Assembly: GCF_964204645.1 (NCBI RefSeq)
Contig: NC_134026.1
Coordinates: 6,200,001 to 6,264,000 of the forward strand
DNA: 64,000 bases
Reading direction: 5' to 3'
Origin: Tubulanus polymorphus
Taxonomy: Eukaryota > Nemertea > Palaeonemertea > Tubulaniformes > Tubulanidae
Positions within the stretch are counted from its first letter, which is position 1; each line of letters opens with the position of its first letter. This document shows positions 10,162 through 23,890 of this stretch, in pieces. Position numbers and translations under genes: made by a program. The notes under the pieces were generated by a model. The model was not told the DNA's origin. It ran no database searches and saw only the letters and a program-made list of their open reading frames with translations.

Positions 10162-13100
10162 ATGGCGCTGCCTAGAGTCATTTCACAACGTGGCAAAAGC
10201 CAAATCGAGATAGATCGTGAAAATTTTGAAAAAGCTCAGGTGAGAATTTTTTTACTGTCTTCACACTGGACTTGTCTTTTACGGTTCATTGCTTCTAGGA
10301 AAAATCGTGATAGATACTTGCTTAAAATCATACCCTAAATTTAACTAACATACCTATTGCTGGTAGTGTGTGCTAGATTTAAATGAGTGTCTCTAAAGAT
10401 GTTCTGAGGTCATGTTTTAGTGAAGGAGGCTGTTGTAAATGTTAAAAGAGAGTGTCAGTTTGGAACTGTCAAATCTGCATCTCCCACCCGTCCAACCCCC
10501 CTCGTCTCTAACCTGATAACATATGTTATCACAATGTAATATTTGTGTATTAAATATAGACGTCATTTTTCTGTTGATTCATGTTGAAATTGATTGTGGG
10601 TTTAGTAGATCAGATTATTCGATCATTTGCAGGTGGTTTCCCCAGTGGGTAGGCTAGTAGATACTCGCAGTACTGTGGTTGTCTGTACAGCCTGTCTGGT
10701 ATCAGCAATATCATCACCACATTATCAACCACTTCACGATTATTTATTAGATACATCAAGATAATTCAATCAAAATCTTTTTATAATTTGATAATCATTG
10801 AATAATCGAGATCACGCTATAGGTCTTAAGAATTCATGAATAAAAACAGTCCCACCGCTCACTAAAAATCTGCAGAGCCAGTTGCACAGTCATACTGGGC
10901 GGATCTAGAAAAAATAGAAGTCGGGTCCAGAATAGAAAAGGCATGAAGAGGGCAACCTCAATGGGAAGGCAGGGGTCCTGACCCCCGAGATCCGCTTCTT
11001 TCATTGCTTAGATTTACAACCAGTCTAAGACTGACTTACTTCGATGACCAATCTAACAAATTCGGACCAGTCTTAAGATTTAAGACCGATTTAGGACTTA
11101 AGTCAAGGCTGTGCCTGATCTCCGTCCGGCTAGTTAAGTTAGTATCGTAAGTGGTAAGCTTTTATAATTGGGTGGGCTTTGTGAAAATATCGAATGGTGA
11201 AACTAATCACAGACAGGTTACTGACTAGGATCAACATTATTCAGATATCACCCTTTGAACTTTAAAACATTGATGTAGAATATGTACGATATTTTGTAGT
11301 AGTTGTAGTGATCTTGGTCTCAATGACTGATCTATATTATTATCTGGGCTATTGCTGTTTATTCACCCCTGTTATATGTAGTAAGCCATGGTACGAACTA
11401 GGTAGTGCAGTAGAATAGACGATCTATTCTAGCAAGATCGGATCATAAATTTACCAGACTTAAAATCAATAAGTCTTTTTTACTGTTGTTTTTGTGCGCA
11501 CAGATGTTTCTCTGGTGATTCTAGGTGCTCCCTGTTATTTCTTAAAGACCGATAAGGCTTAATGCCGTAGTCTGAATTACCTTCACCCCCAGTGGAAGCA
11601 TTTCAAGGCAAATATTGTCTTAGCCTAGCTATGATAAAACATTCCTAGCAGGCAACAGTTCAGACCATATTACAGGCCCCTACCACTGTTTTTGCCAAAA
11701 ACATTTTCACAACCAGGCTAAAGAAAGTGACACAAACAGAGATAAATTATTGCGGATCATTTTGATTGAGAATCACTCTATATAGGCCTTCTGGGAAAAT
11801 GATCTAATCTTATACAGAGGAACCCCCCCCCCCCAACCCAATATGAACCCTTAACTACAGGCTTTGCACCTATAAAGTGGTTGCTGTTCATGTAACTCAA
11901 TGTATATACATTTAGGCCTAGGAAGTTGCAGGCCCCCTTTTTCTGAATTTCTAGATCCTGATGTAGGTTATGTTAAACGTTTTTCAGTGAGTGTTCTGTT
12001 TAGTTTGACTAAGGTTTATTTCCAATGTTAACCCCCATATAGTCACATCTTTAAACTGAAGACTGCGAATCTGGTGCCAGGTCATTTCGTCTTTGCGTGA
12101 AATAATATTCATGAATTCTGCGTAAAACCTTTCATACCGTATTTTGCTGTGTCAATATTTTCTCTGTGCGTGAATATATTAATTTCGTATTCTGATTTAT
12201 ATTTTTCAGACTATAAGCATTACGAAAGCTATCAGTTCAACTGAGGCGCCATGCAAGGAGAAGCATGTCAGAAGTATCCTTTTTCATACCCTAAAACCAG
12301 TCATTAGACGATTCATCAAATATTCATCAAATCAGAATCCGTCTCGCCTTAATGAAAAATTGATTGCTTTTTTATTAAGAGGAAACTTTTCCTTAATCGA
12401 ATTGAAAACTGCAGGCACAATTATAGGAACGTTCACCGATAGCGGGGCTGGAATTTACTGGAGTGTCGTCAATAAATTACCTCTTCAAGGAAATCCGATC
12501 GTTTGCTGGAAATTCTGCAACGTTTTACATAAAGTTTTACGAGATGGGCATAAAAATGTGAGTCTGATGATTTTAGCAGCTAGTCAGCCATGTCTTGGAG
12601 GTCGGGGGATGATGGCGCTGGAATTCATATAAATTCTGTTCGTTTTTCATAACGGTTTTGCAACGCTAACATTTTTTTCCCATACAGTTTTTATGTCGAT
12701 ATTTTTTTCGTATAAGTACCGGTTGTTGTATTTCCTTGTTATGAATTTTTTAGTCAATTGATGGCAGCGTATAAAGCCCATGTAGGCGACCAGCCTGACA
12801 AGTGTTCAGTCACCCGCATACCTAGGGTTTATTGAATTGTTTGTAGTTCGTTATTTTAACCGAATAAAAGTGCATAAAATTGAATGAACAATGAACATGT
12901 ATTGATATTTGATATGTACATTCAGTCAGTCAGTACGAGAGAATGCACTGGTTGTCAATAATGCAGTAATTTCTCTATGTTTGTACAGTAACATTTAATG
13001 CAGTTTTTCTGTCCTCTTTTATCAGTATTTATTGCTAAATATTAACTATGATTTATATAATTATGTGTGTAACTATGTGTATACGGGTATGCAGAGTGAT

Positions 13101-16100
13101 TGAGAGTTTGTAGGGCTACCGTATAAAAATGAGCCAATGATTTTCTATCGTTTTTAATGTCAAGTATATTTATTATCAAACCTTACAACAAACTTCAGGG
13201 AACCAGGAAATATGTTTGTTATAACCAATAGTTCTATTAGCAGCAGAACCTCATTACAATGAACTTTAGGAAACCAGAAAATCTTGTCATTAAAACTGAT
13301 AGTTCTATATGCAGCGAAACCTGGTTGTTACAAAATTCAAGGACCAGGAAATATTTTTGAAAATTGTTTCAAAGTTGGGACAAAAGTATGTAATAACCCA
13401 TAAATTCATTGTTATGTGGACCATTGACTCCCTATGTTATCACTCGTTTCTAACATGCGTTACATAGATAACTAATTCGACACTTAAAATGTTTGAATTT
13501 AGTCCATCTTTTTCATTTGCAGTGCATCTTAGATTCTTTAAAGTATTCGACCCATTTGAAAGATCTGGGTAAATTATGGGTAGGTGAACTCTACAACATT
13601 TCTTGGGATATACTCGAAATAATGAAACGTATCAGGAATCGCTCTTATAGAGTAGAATGTATTTCATGTCGATTTTCATTTTCAGGGACATCTTAAAGAT
13701 GGATATGGACGGTTAATTGCTCTTTATACAAAACTGCTGGTTCAGAAACTTACATTCCATAAAAAAGTGTGTAATTCTGTTTTAGATGATTTTGTGAATG
13801 TACGGATTTAACAACGATTTTCTCTATTCAAATTATCCGTCTAATTTCAGTACCCCGGGATTCCTGGAAATTTACAGAGAACTGATGAAGAATTAGAACA
13901 AATCACAGGAAGAGATGTGAATAGTTAGTAAGTACGCGCTGCATCCCGTTCCGCGATATGACCAATTTTACGATACTGTAGAATTCTTTTGTTTCCTCCG
14001 GGAGTTTCTAATGTAAACTGTTTCATTTTTCTAGTTTTGAATTTACGGTGGATTTGTTAGATTATATGGATGAGATTTTGGCTCTGCAGGCTGGAGGTAA
14101 AACTATAGATCGCCTCTCTCTCTAAATGAATACAGATTATTCTCTGTATTCTCTGTATTCTGATTTCTGTATTTTTGCTATGGTCAATCCTTCAAACTGT
14201 TTACACCATGTTGTCGCGATTTCAGTGTTCGGATCGTTGGATATGTCTCGGTCTAATTCGATGACTACGACCGGTCAATGTCGTCTGGCTCCTCTCATAC
14301 AGTGTATTCAAGACTCCGCACCGCTTTACGATTATATCGTTAAATTACTCTTCAAATTACATTCAAGTAAGTTGCACATATCTTTCAACCTCAAAAACTA
14401 GAATCCATTTAAGATCAAATTCGATGACTATTTGACATGACTATGTGATGATTGCAGTGTTACCCGTTGAGTCACCTGGTAAGATATATATAACACTGAT
14501 CTCTGAAACCGGTTGTGCGGTTCTGGGCGCAAAGTTTGACTCTTGAATATTTAAAAACGAACTGATTTTAACTGGAACTCGCAACTGGTTGAACCTGGTC
14601 CTGGTTTCTATCATTCGTCGATACTTCAGTAATTCATCAAAAGCCTCCATTCGGTTGTTTAGTTTGAGATATAGTTTAAATAACATCTGTTGGATAAAGG
14701 GTTCATTCATGTTCGAAACATGTTTAAATAGTTTGTTGTTTTTGGTATTACCGGATTTGTCCCATAGTTGGTAGATGAAGGGAGAGTAGTTAGTGAAGAA
14801 GACACGTGATGAAGCAATTCACTTATGGGTCTTTTTGTTTTTTCCGTTATTAGGTCTTCCTGCTGATACCCTGGCTGGACACAGGGCGCGATTCCTACAA
14901 CAATACAAAAGGTAACTTGTAACTTCATCGTTTTAAAAGATCGAAATATTGCAGATTTCCAGGCAAACAGTAAAATATTTTTCTCTATTGCAGCCTGAAA
15001 CAATTTTACCATAGTTCTCATAATTTACAATACTTTAAACATCTCATTCAAATTCCATCATTACCCGAGGTAAGATTTATCTGTATATATATATCAAATA
15101 ACCCTGTAATATGCTGCAGTGTATTTACTGTAAACTATTGATTTGTTTAATTAATTGACTTCAGAATCCGCCAAACTTTCTGGTAGCGTCAGACATAGAG
15201 AGCCATGCCCGTCCTGTAGTAGTAATACCCGCTCAACCAGATACTCCTGAAATGGAAACTCGCACGATAGTTGAAGATTTGGTCGATACGGCTGCTGTAA
15301 GTTCATCGACTGCTCTTTTCATACAGTCCATTGATAGCGAAGTAGAAAACTGAATTCAAGCCACGTCTGCTATGCATTAAAAATAGGATCATAATTCTTC
15401 ATATTCGGAAATCGTAGGCCAGTTGTACAGTCATGGCTGAGATTTTATACGTGTCTAAGACCATCTTAGTTCTATAGCCAATCTATCAGATAAAGACTAG
15501 TCTTAAGATTTGAGACCTTGTTTGGGTTTTAGACACCACTGTGCAACTTGGCCCAGCTTTCGTGATTCATACCGGTAGTCAGGCTAATTGTTGAACCTCA
15601 CTGATACGGTGACTCCGACCTGGTTTACACGTGAATGAACCTAACCTGTAGTTATTGTGTGGTAACTATTTCAGCCTCCCCCGGTACCAGACAGATTTGA
15701 CAGCGTTTTTGGAAATGAAATGGCTCCATTTAGTTTCAATGGTAATAAATCTGAAATCGATGAAAGGTACGAACGAGGATCATCGATTCATTCTTACAGA
15801 CTATGATCTCTATTATTGATAATGATTCTGTGATCTGAAATTCTATTCATTTAGGGATAAATTGATCGAACAACTGCGCAATGAAATTGAACAGATGAAA
15901 AAGGAAATCGACAGAATGAAAGCTGAGGTAAAATGAACCGCGATATTTGACGAGCTGTGTGATAAATGAGGTTTCTCTTTTCGCGGTAGATGAGATTTCC
16001 GTGTCTGTTTATTGCAGCATGTGATAGTTGTACAAGCGCTTCACCAGCAATCAACCAAATTAGAAAAAGAGTTAGAGACAACGAGAAAAGAATTGAATCG

Positions 16101-19100
16101 ATTAACCGAGGTTTGTAATAGCGTTTGACCTGGGCTGGTTTTCTGAATCACTTTTAATCCTACTGAGTTCATTGCCCATTCATTGAATGAGTGATTATTT
16201 CAGGAAAATCAGAGATTAAAAGAAGAAGCTGAAAAAAGTGCCAAAAATGAAGATGCAGTTCAAAAACTGGATGAAACGGAGAGTAAGTTTACGGAATACT
16301 GCGTAGATGAAAAACCTTTATCCAGTTTTCAGTTTTACAGGAACTCAGAACTATTGAACTGGGTCTAACTCAGAACTATTGAACTGGGTCTAAATCAGAA
16401 CTATTGAACTCGGTCTAACTCAAAACTTAAGAATTGGGTTGTTTTTTTTCAACGGTTTTTGTTGACTTTCATAGTTGATCGTGTCTGATTCTTAGGATTA
16501 GCAAAAGCAAATGAGGAAAAGTTTAAAAAGATGAAGGATATTTACGGACAGTTACGCGAAGAACACGTGAAATTATTACGAGGGGTATGAACCAGTATAT
16601 CACCGGTCATATATACAAGTCACACTCATTTCAAAGGGTTTGATGTTTAATTTTGATGTTTGCTTAATTAGAGTGGTGAATATAAAAAACAAATGGCAAC
16701 AATTCACAAGGAACTGCAAGAAAAGGAACAAGAGAAAAAGGTTTGTGCTTCGATTAAAAAAAGGAATTGAGGTTCAATCAGGACCCTGTACCCCCAGCTC
16801 TCCCTCGAGTCATCATCCAATGCATCCAGTGAAGATTTAATGAATCTATTTCATTCCCTGTGTAATGATCGATGTATTTGTGATGTATTAGGAAATTGTT
16901 GGACAACTTCAACTCGCTCAAAATGAGAAGAAAATGATCGAAGAAATGATGCAGAAATCATCAGACGACACAACGAATCAATTAGCGGAGCAGACATCAG
17001 CGGTGATGGTTCTTCAACAGGAAAAGAAGGTAAAGTCATGTTTACTGATGGCCTTTCGATTATGTTAGTGTTGATGAAATTTGAAATGTTGGGTCGAGAA
17101 GATACAATATCCGTGTATCAGGCATAATCAGTACACCTGATGATGGCGAAAAGCTAGTCTAGTACCTAGCCGTTGTTCCTGAAAAAACAAAGTTTATTTT
17201 AGTACAAAGGTTTGATTTGACACTAAAATCAGTAGTTGCATTGCAATTAACAGGAGTTAACCTCTATATGATACTTAAGCGTCAGACGTTGTACGGAACC
17301 GTAACAACGACTGGTATTCAGACTAGCTAATAGCCTATGGCTGAGATGTTGCTCAATTAATGATGTATCACTTCTACTTAAGAACTTTAGATCTCAGGCT
17401 GAATTATTGTGGAATTTCTCTTGTGTTTTTCTTGTCATCAGGATTTAGAAAGTAAACTCGAAACGATCGAAGCAAATCGCACGAGTTTAGAAACTTTGCT
17501 TCATGAGTCAGACGAAAAACTGAAAGAGATCGAAAACGCTAAAATGAGTCTCGAATCGAGTTTACGCGAAACGGAAGAAAAACTTCATGATCTCGAAGTA
17601 GCTAAAGATACCGCAGATAATAACCTGGAACAGACTATAACTCAACTGAAAGATACCCAAGAACTGAAAACATCTTTAGAAAAAAGAGTTGAGGTGAATT
17701 TCTAAAAAATCGATTTGGAAAACACTATTTGATGTCAGCTTTATCTAGATTCATTTCTTTTAAAACAGGAATTACAAAATAGTTTAAAAGAGTTGGAGTC
17801 GAAGATGGCCTCGTCAGCTGAATCTTGGAAAATAAGTGAAGATGACTTGAAACGTCAGTTAAAAGAAGCTTTTGAGAAACTGCTGTGTAAGTATTTGAAC
17901 GGTAGTTTCCGGTTTTTCCGGCGCCTTCGAAGTTTTTGATCGATTCAATTCTTTTGTTTTAAACAGTGGAAGCGGTTGAAGAGGCAGAACTGATTCTGAT
18001 GGATTGTTTAGAACAGATGGATAATCCTAGTCTCATAGCTGTTAAAAGTTCACCAGGTAAATAGAAGAAATCTACATCGATTCTGTACAAGTTTTCCCTT
18101 TATTCTGAGTGTAATTAATGTTGACGTTTATTTGTAGATTATTTAATCAGTCGATTGGAACCGACAGTTCATTTAGCTCATAAACTCAGAGACGTCTGCA
18201 ACAAATATAAACAAGATCCTGAAGGTAAAAAGTGAAAATTATGTCTATTGTAGGAATGTATTTTCATTTTACTCGTGCAGTTTATATCAATCAAACAGTT
18301 CTATAACTTTCTTTATAACATTTCAGCGTTTGAGTGTAAGTTATTACATATTCCTAGTAACTGTTTGATTTTCCTTTATTCCTATTAGATATTAAAACCT
18401 TTATTACTTGGATATGATTTCAATCGTAGCTATATAAGCTTGGTCTGACTGAGATCTTGGTCACAATGATTAACTGACGAGGATCACATGGTCTAGCCGA
18501 ATGCTCACCTGACCTGAGTGAGCGGTTGCGTCATTAGCTAGCAAACAGCTACTGTAACCCTAGGGTTATAACAGATGTAGCTAACCCTTGATTCTGAGGA
18601 GCAGCTAGCCCTAATTGCCTTTCTGATTGACACCTCAAAGACCAGGGAGGTAGTTAGCCTGTCTCAATAGCCTCCTACACATCTCAATTGTGATTTTGTA
18701 CCCAATGCACAACAAATTGAACCTGAATGAATCTAATAGAATCCGTAGTATTCTTTTATTTTCCACACTGATCATCATTGATTATATCTGATTGAAGTAT
18801 CATAATTTACAGAGTAATTGATCAACGTAGTAGACTAAATTTATAATCGATTGAATATAATTTTTCAGCTCTTGAAGAGTTTATGAAAGTGATTACTACA
18901 TTTGGCTTTCGACTCGGAGAAAGTATTATACAAGGGAAAGCAACATCTCACCAGGCACCGATAGAACAGGGAGATGGTAGGTTCATAAATCTATGCTTCA
19001 GGGAGTGAATGCAGTTTAGGTGTTTGTTTCTGGCTTAGATGAATAAATAGATACTTGCATGGTTCCCACAATACTGGGAATTTTGGAATTATATTCCATG

Positions 19101-22100
19101 GTTTGGGAATCGGGAAATATTTGGTCAATTAGTCTTACACTTGATGTAGCATAGTTCTGGGATGTCAATTGCCCAACGCAACTTTCTTCTGTAGTTGTTC
19201 TTGAAAATCATCACATATTAACACTTATAATGTGTCTACAGTGCAGTATATAAATCAGTGAGTGATGGCTAAAGATACACCGCACTGTGGTGTAGACACA
19301 CTTACGTGATATGCCCATTAGTTTCACTTATTATTCAGTTAGCACTGAAAGGGGTCATATGTATTGATGTTTAACTGTTACAGACCTAGCTGCAACTTGT
19401 AGGCGATGCGGAGAAGAAGGTTTAGACGTATTGAATCTGATTAAACAGCGCGATTTAGACGACGCTGTTGAGAATATCGACGCATTGTTGATGTCAGTGA
19501 ATAACGTATTAGGTCAAGCTGAAGCTTTACGTCCGAAAGTGAACGACGTAAAAGTCGAAGAGATCGGCGATTTGGTCGATCAGGAATTAGCAGCTACGAC
19601 TGAAGCTATTGAACTCGCTGCTGCAAGGTTTGAGGTAACGATTTCACGGTTGTTGAAATGATCCGGTAGCCTGTGTCTAATTGTGGAACTGGATTCGTGT
19701 ACCGGTAATTGATGAACTAGTATTCAATAGTATTACAGAGATGTTTAATCTATTTGTAGGATTTATTAGCTAAATCTCGTGCTGATCAGACCGGTATACA
19801 GTTAGAGGTTAACGAACGAATTATTGATTCTTGTACATCGTTAATGACAGTAAGTGTTGACACACTCATAGAACATACTATCAAAATAGTGAGGGATGGA
19901 TCTTCAACTTAAGATGATAAATTATTCGATGATGTGACTGACTATTTCTAAGAGGAATTGGATGTTATTTTGACTGTTTGAATGAATCTATATTTCAGTC
20001 AATACGAATACTCATCGAAAAATCGAAGGCTTTACAAAGAGAAATTGTAGCACAAGGACGAGTAAGAATCTTATATTGGATCCTGACTTATTGTCTTCAG
20101 AACTTGTCTTATGATGTGTGTGTGTTGAATTGTAGGGTGGTAGTACAGCAGGAGAATTCTATAAACATCATCACCGCTGGACTGAAGGTTTATTATCAGC
20201 AGCTAAAGCAGTAGGATGGGCGGCGTCTACCCTTGTGTAAGTACAGGTACAGGACCTGTGGGTCCATGGTTCTGGGCTAGCTGCAGTTCCGCAGTTCACT
20301 GAGTTAAAATTATCAATCGTTTTCTATCAGTTGGCTGTAGAGTTTTATTTCAACCATGAACCTTTGAAATGGGTTCAGTTTATGACTGTGATCAAAACTT
20401 TCATTAGCTTGAATATAAAAACTAAATTGGATTAAGATTTGAATTTTTTGTGAAACGGAGCCTGATGGTAATTATTGATTGTTTTTATCGACAGAGATGC
20501 AGCCGATAAACTGGTGTCAGGCGAGGGTAAGTTTGAAGAAGTGATCGTCTGCTCACAGGAGATAGCCGCGAGCACCGCTCAGTTAGTCGTCGCGTCGCGG
20601 GTGAAAGCCGATCCGAACAGTAAATGTCTGTCGGATTTAAAAGAGGCATCGAAGAAGGTCACTCAGTGCACTGGTAACGTTGTCGCCTCGACTAAATCCG
20701 GAGCTGAACTTATTGACGAAAAAGGTACAAATTCTCCCAAAAACTTTTATTCACCTCATTCAATTTCTTTTGATCAATTTGCTCATTTTCGCTTATGTTT
20801 CTTGTTTTAGATAACATGGACTTTTCTAATCTCACTCTTACTCAAGCCAAACGACTGGAAATGAATTCACAGGTAAAAAACTAAATGCAGTGATCCCCTG
20901 ATCAGAACCTCACCAGTAGTCAGTGCCCGGACTGTGGATTGGTCAGTTATTAGACTGTCGTTTAATTAGTAACTGCACTGCTGTCTATGAATAACCGGAC
21001 TGTGTTTAAGTCATTAACTGGATTGCGGTTGCAGTTTGGTCAGTTACTGGACTGCGATTTGATCAGTAACTAGATTGCAGTGTAGTAACCAAACTTGTCA
21101 TATTGCAGTTTAGTCAGTAACTGGACTGCAGTTCAGTCAGTAACAGAGTTACAACACCAATCAATCAGAACCTAGGCGCGTATAGAGCTACAATTTGTTT
21201 AATCAGTGTCCTACATAAGAGCACAAAATAGATTCCGCTTTAGATTGGCAGTATTCAACAATTGTTGCTATGGTTTCTTACATTTTAGGTGAAAGTTTTA
21301 GAATTGGAAAGTTCGTTGGAAAAAGAGCGACGGAATTTAGCCGAATTAAGAAAGAAACATTATCAGTTAGCGGGAGAAAGCGAAGGCTGGGAAGTGGAGG
21401 TAAGATATTGACAGGGAGAGAAGAGATGGGGTTTGATCAATTATATTCATCTACTTGAATTTGTCATCTATAACTATAGGATGTCGAAATGATAAATCAA
21501 TACCTAAGTGAATTAGGTTACCCGCCCTGTCAAATAGATACCGAGGTAAAATCAAGCGCATGTTCACAAACAGTTTTCATCGATCTTATTAGTTGATTAA
21601 CGAAATATTTAGTTTCAGATTTCTCATCGCATGTTTACCTTGTCAACAATGAACATTGATGAATATGAATTGCATGAATTAACAACATTTTCTTAGTTAT
21701 ACATGTATTTGAAATTGTGATCATTGCCTTGTGAGTCTGAGTTAAATGCTTTTGTGAACTTATCATATGTAAACAGTTGTTGATTAGTTACATGTAGTAC
21801 CAGTGTGATCAAGCTAAAACTGAATTGGGATGATTTTAGAATAGAGAGTTAGACTAAATATTTTGAATTGATAACAACAGAAACCGGTCATGTAATAGTA
21901 CAGAGATCCAGGTTCTGTAATACTAGAGAAATACAATGATGTTATTCTATTGAGTTATTAAAGAAGCAATTCTTGTACATGTATCAAGAGTTTTAGCACT
22001 TAGAATTATGCAATTTGCCCCTTATCTTACTGGTATGAAGTACACTAGTGTTGGAACGATTATTATATCAATGACTTATCCAAATGATGAATTATACTTA

Positions 22101-22249
22101 GTAAATTAAATTGGAAATAGAAATTTGGACTGAAGAGAATAGAGATGACTTCACAAATATGACGACTTCGTTAACTGAAGTGTAATGAGTTTTATTGGAC
22201 CACACCCTCACTTGTCGTTGATCTTCTCTTTTAGGAAAATGGAGAGTGA
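10162..22249 (+). CDS. HIP1R: Huntingtin-interacting protein 1 family (HIP1/HIP1R), endocytic adaptor
   Basis: This family links clathrin-coated pits to phosphoinositides and F-actin. I read 32 exons in phase (first 10162-10239, then 12210-12273, 12415-12557, 13523-13579, 13686-13766 and onward to 21480-21545 and 22235-22249), 3246 nt in all, for 1081 residues (human HIP1R about 1068). Domains: an N-terminal ANTH domain (about residues 10-290; blocks VLHKVLRDGHKN, GQCRLAPLIQ.IQD, VKLLFKLHS); a proline-containing linker; a long coiled coil in exons 13-20 (about 400-680); and a C-terminal I/LWEQ (THATCH) actin-binding module with EGLLSAAKAVGWAA, CSQEIAASTAQLVVASRVKAD and LRKKHYQLAG. The vertebrate split into HIP1 and HIP1R means this is probably the single pre-duplication orthologue (inference). 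The last coding exon adds only four residues before TGA. Confidence 0.95.
10868..11117. repeat. Dispersed repeat family B, copy, HIP1R intron 1
   Basis: Begins GCCAGTTGCACAGTCATACTGG and ends with CTTAAG/TTTAAGACC-rich sequence and GGCTGTGCC. The middle (about 10910-11000) carries extra sequence, including AGGGGTCCTGACCCCCGAGA, resembling 39895-39930. Possibly a composite of two dispersed elements. Confidence 0.5.
13180..13390. repeat. Tandem copies of a dispersed repeat (ACCTCATTACAATGAACTT type)
   Basis: Three successive degenerate units read roughly CAAACCTTACAACAAACTTCAGG, AGAACCTCATTACAATGAACTT and AACCTGGTTGTTACAAAATT, each followed by AACCAGGAAAATnTTTGT-like sequence. A single related unit is at 23148-23275. 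They lie in a HIP1R intron. Confidence 0.5.
14490..14600. repeat. Dispersed repeat family C, diverged copy
   Basis: Left part GAAACCGGTTGTGCGGTTCTGGG and right part GGAACTCGCAACTGGTTGAACC form an imperfect inverted repeat. It resembles the better copies at 37737-37796, 40494-40613 and 47880-47993. HIP1R intron. Confidence 0.4.
15418..15554. mobile_element. Dispersed inverted-repeat family B, well preserved copy
   Basis: The ends GGCCAGTTGTACAGTCATGG and CACTGTGCAACTTGGCCC are inverted repeats. Inside are TAAGACCATCTTAG, the sequence TATAGCCAATCTATCAGATAAAGAC, and CTAGTCTTAAGATTTGAGACC. About 137 bp, noncoding, in a HIP1R intron. It is the best reference copy for this family in the window. 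Confidence 0.65.
16340..16432. repeat. 27-bp tandem repeat, about 3.5 copies
   Basis: The unit AACTCAGAACTATTGAACTGGGTCT repeats three to four times with few differences in the HIP1R intron after the exon ending at 16282. Noncoding. Confidence 0.85.
19205..19365. repeat. MITE family A, partial copy 3
   Basis: Contains TACACCGCACTGTGGTGTAGACACAC, ATATGCCCATTAGTTTC and the end TTAGCACTGAAAGGGGTC. These match the interior and right end of the elements at 4360-4655 and 26244-26580. The other terminus is not clear. HIP1R intron. Confidence 0.55.
20885..21165. repeat. Degenerate minisatellite, TCAGTAACTGGACTGCAGTT unit
   Basis: A unit of about 22 bp, consensus near GTCAGTAACTGGACTGCAGT, repeats about ten times with substitutions and small indels across the intron between the HIP1R exons ending at 20872 and starting at 21289. 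Noncoding. Confidence 0.75.
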
Positions 22250-23890
22250 AAGAGCAATAGCCGATTGTGTGTTTAATTGATCTGGTGCCAAGCGATTATG
22301 ATAACATCTGTCTCTCAAAACTAATGAGATTGAGTATATATGAATATATATCCCTGGGTTAAGATATAAGATGTTATTTTGTATTTGAAATAAGAACTTG
22401 CAGTTTATAGTGAGATTAAAAACACAGGAATAATTATCATATATTAAATTATTTCCTATTATAGATTTGTTATTCAAAACATTGATAATAATGTGCAGTT
22501 TTTGGTTAAGATGAAATGGAACATGTTTTTCTTCAGTCAGGTTTTCAAAAGGCTAGAATTTTTCATTACATGGTCAATATTTTACGAGCCTACAGGATGT
22601 AACTGGCAGCGCATTGGTTGTGGTTTCGTCAACAATTGTGAAACCATTTTCCTAGTTCGTTTAACGAGTTGTTGTTCTAACTTTAGTTTAATATCATGAA
22701 TTATGATCAATGGCGACTCCAGTTCTTCAGATGCAAGTTGATAAGAGCTTTAGCACGATTAGAAATTAATTCTTTCTTTCAATCATTGCAACTAATTTAC
22801 TGACTTCACCCGTTGAACTGGGTGCACACAGCGGACATAGGAATTTAGTTTGAAGAAAATTATGAAATTACTGTTATGAATAGTGATTATGAATCTGCCT
22901 ATTAATTGTGTTGATATGTTGGTTTATGTAGCGTAGAGATTTGTGGCATAATTACATTAATAAAATACCTGTGATACCTGCAAGCATGTATGTAGTAATA
23001 TACTGATTGTGGGCTGCTTAATTTGAATTGAAGATAATTATTAATGAATTACTTATAATTTGAATATATTTGACCGGATTATTTTGCGGGTAGATTTTGT
23101 AATACGTACGGCGTTTAGAATTAAATGAGAGGCAGTTTGGTAATGATACGCAGTGGAACCTCGTTACAACGAACATCAGGAGACCAGAAAATCTATTCAT
23201 CAATACCGATATTGCCAGTATGGAATTATCGAAATTGTCCTATTTGGGTTAGACTCCAGGTTTCCACTGTATAGTGTTATGATCCTTTCCCTGTGGGTTG
23301 CTTCCACAACACAAAACTAGATTAGAGTTTAGATGACTAGTTCAGATTAGGTACTCGTTATAATCAGATCGATTACTCCGAGCAGTTTTGCAGTTTTTTT
23401 CCCAACCGCACCAAGGATGGATCACTGCAAGGAGAGGGTATTGCTGAATAAGAGAGAATGAATCGGACAAAAAGTACTCGCATCGCTTTCAATGAGGGTT
23501 TTGATGAATTCATGTTGTAGCATGCTTTAAAACTGTGCAGCATAAAAAAAAAACACTTTATAAATCGGTCCCATTATAAAAAAAGTATCGCTTACGAAAG
23601 GTCGTGTTGTATGAAGCCTCGATGTTGTAACATATATCGTTAAAACCAGTGTTAAGTATAACCATGACACGCTGTAAAATTTGATTTTGAAATATTTGTA
23701 AGGAAGATCGGGTTCGGGTATTCAAGCATGATGTGCTCCGTAGACTGACCGGGCGTTTAACCCTGTAAACTGAACAACTATATCAGTAATATAGAATTGT
23801 GTTGTATAATATACTTAAATCATGTATATGATTTTAATAAATGGAAAATACTGTGCAATAAATGAATTACACAGATTGTTTTTTAATCAT
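22250..23890 (+). other. HIP1R 3' UTR with polyadenylation signals
   Basis: No convincing ORF follows the stop at 22249. AATAAA motifs occur at 22959-22964, 23836-23841 and 23857-23862. The last two, in an AT-rich end, are the likeliest cleavage signals (inference). A dispersed-repeat unit (AACCTCGTTACAACGAAC type) lies at 23148-23275. Confidence 0.5.

Noticed and set aside
18318..18335. Possible 10-nt micro-exon in HIP1R (AG then TGTAAG)
   Set aside because: Including it would break the phase between the exons ending at 18224 and starting at 18869, which already join correctly.
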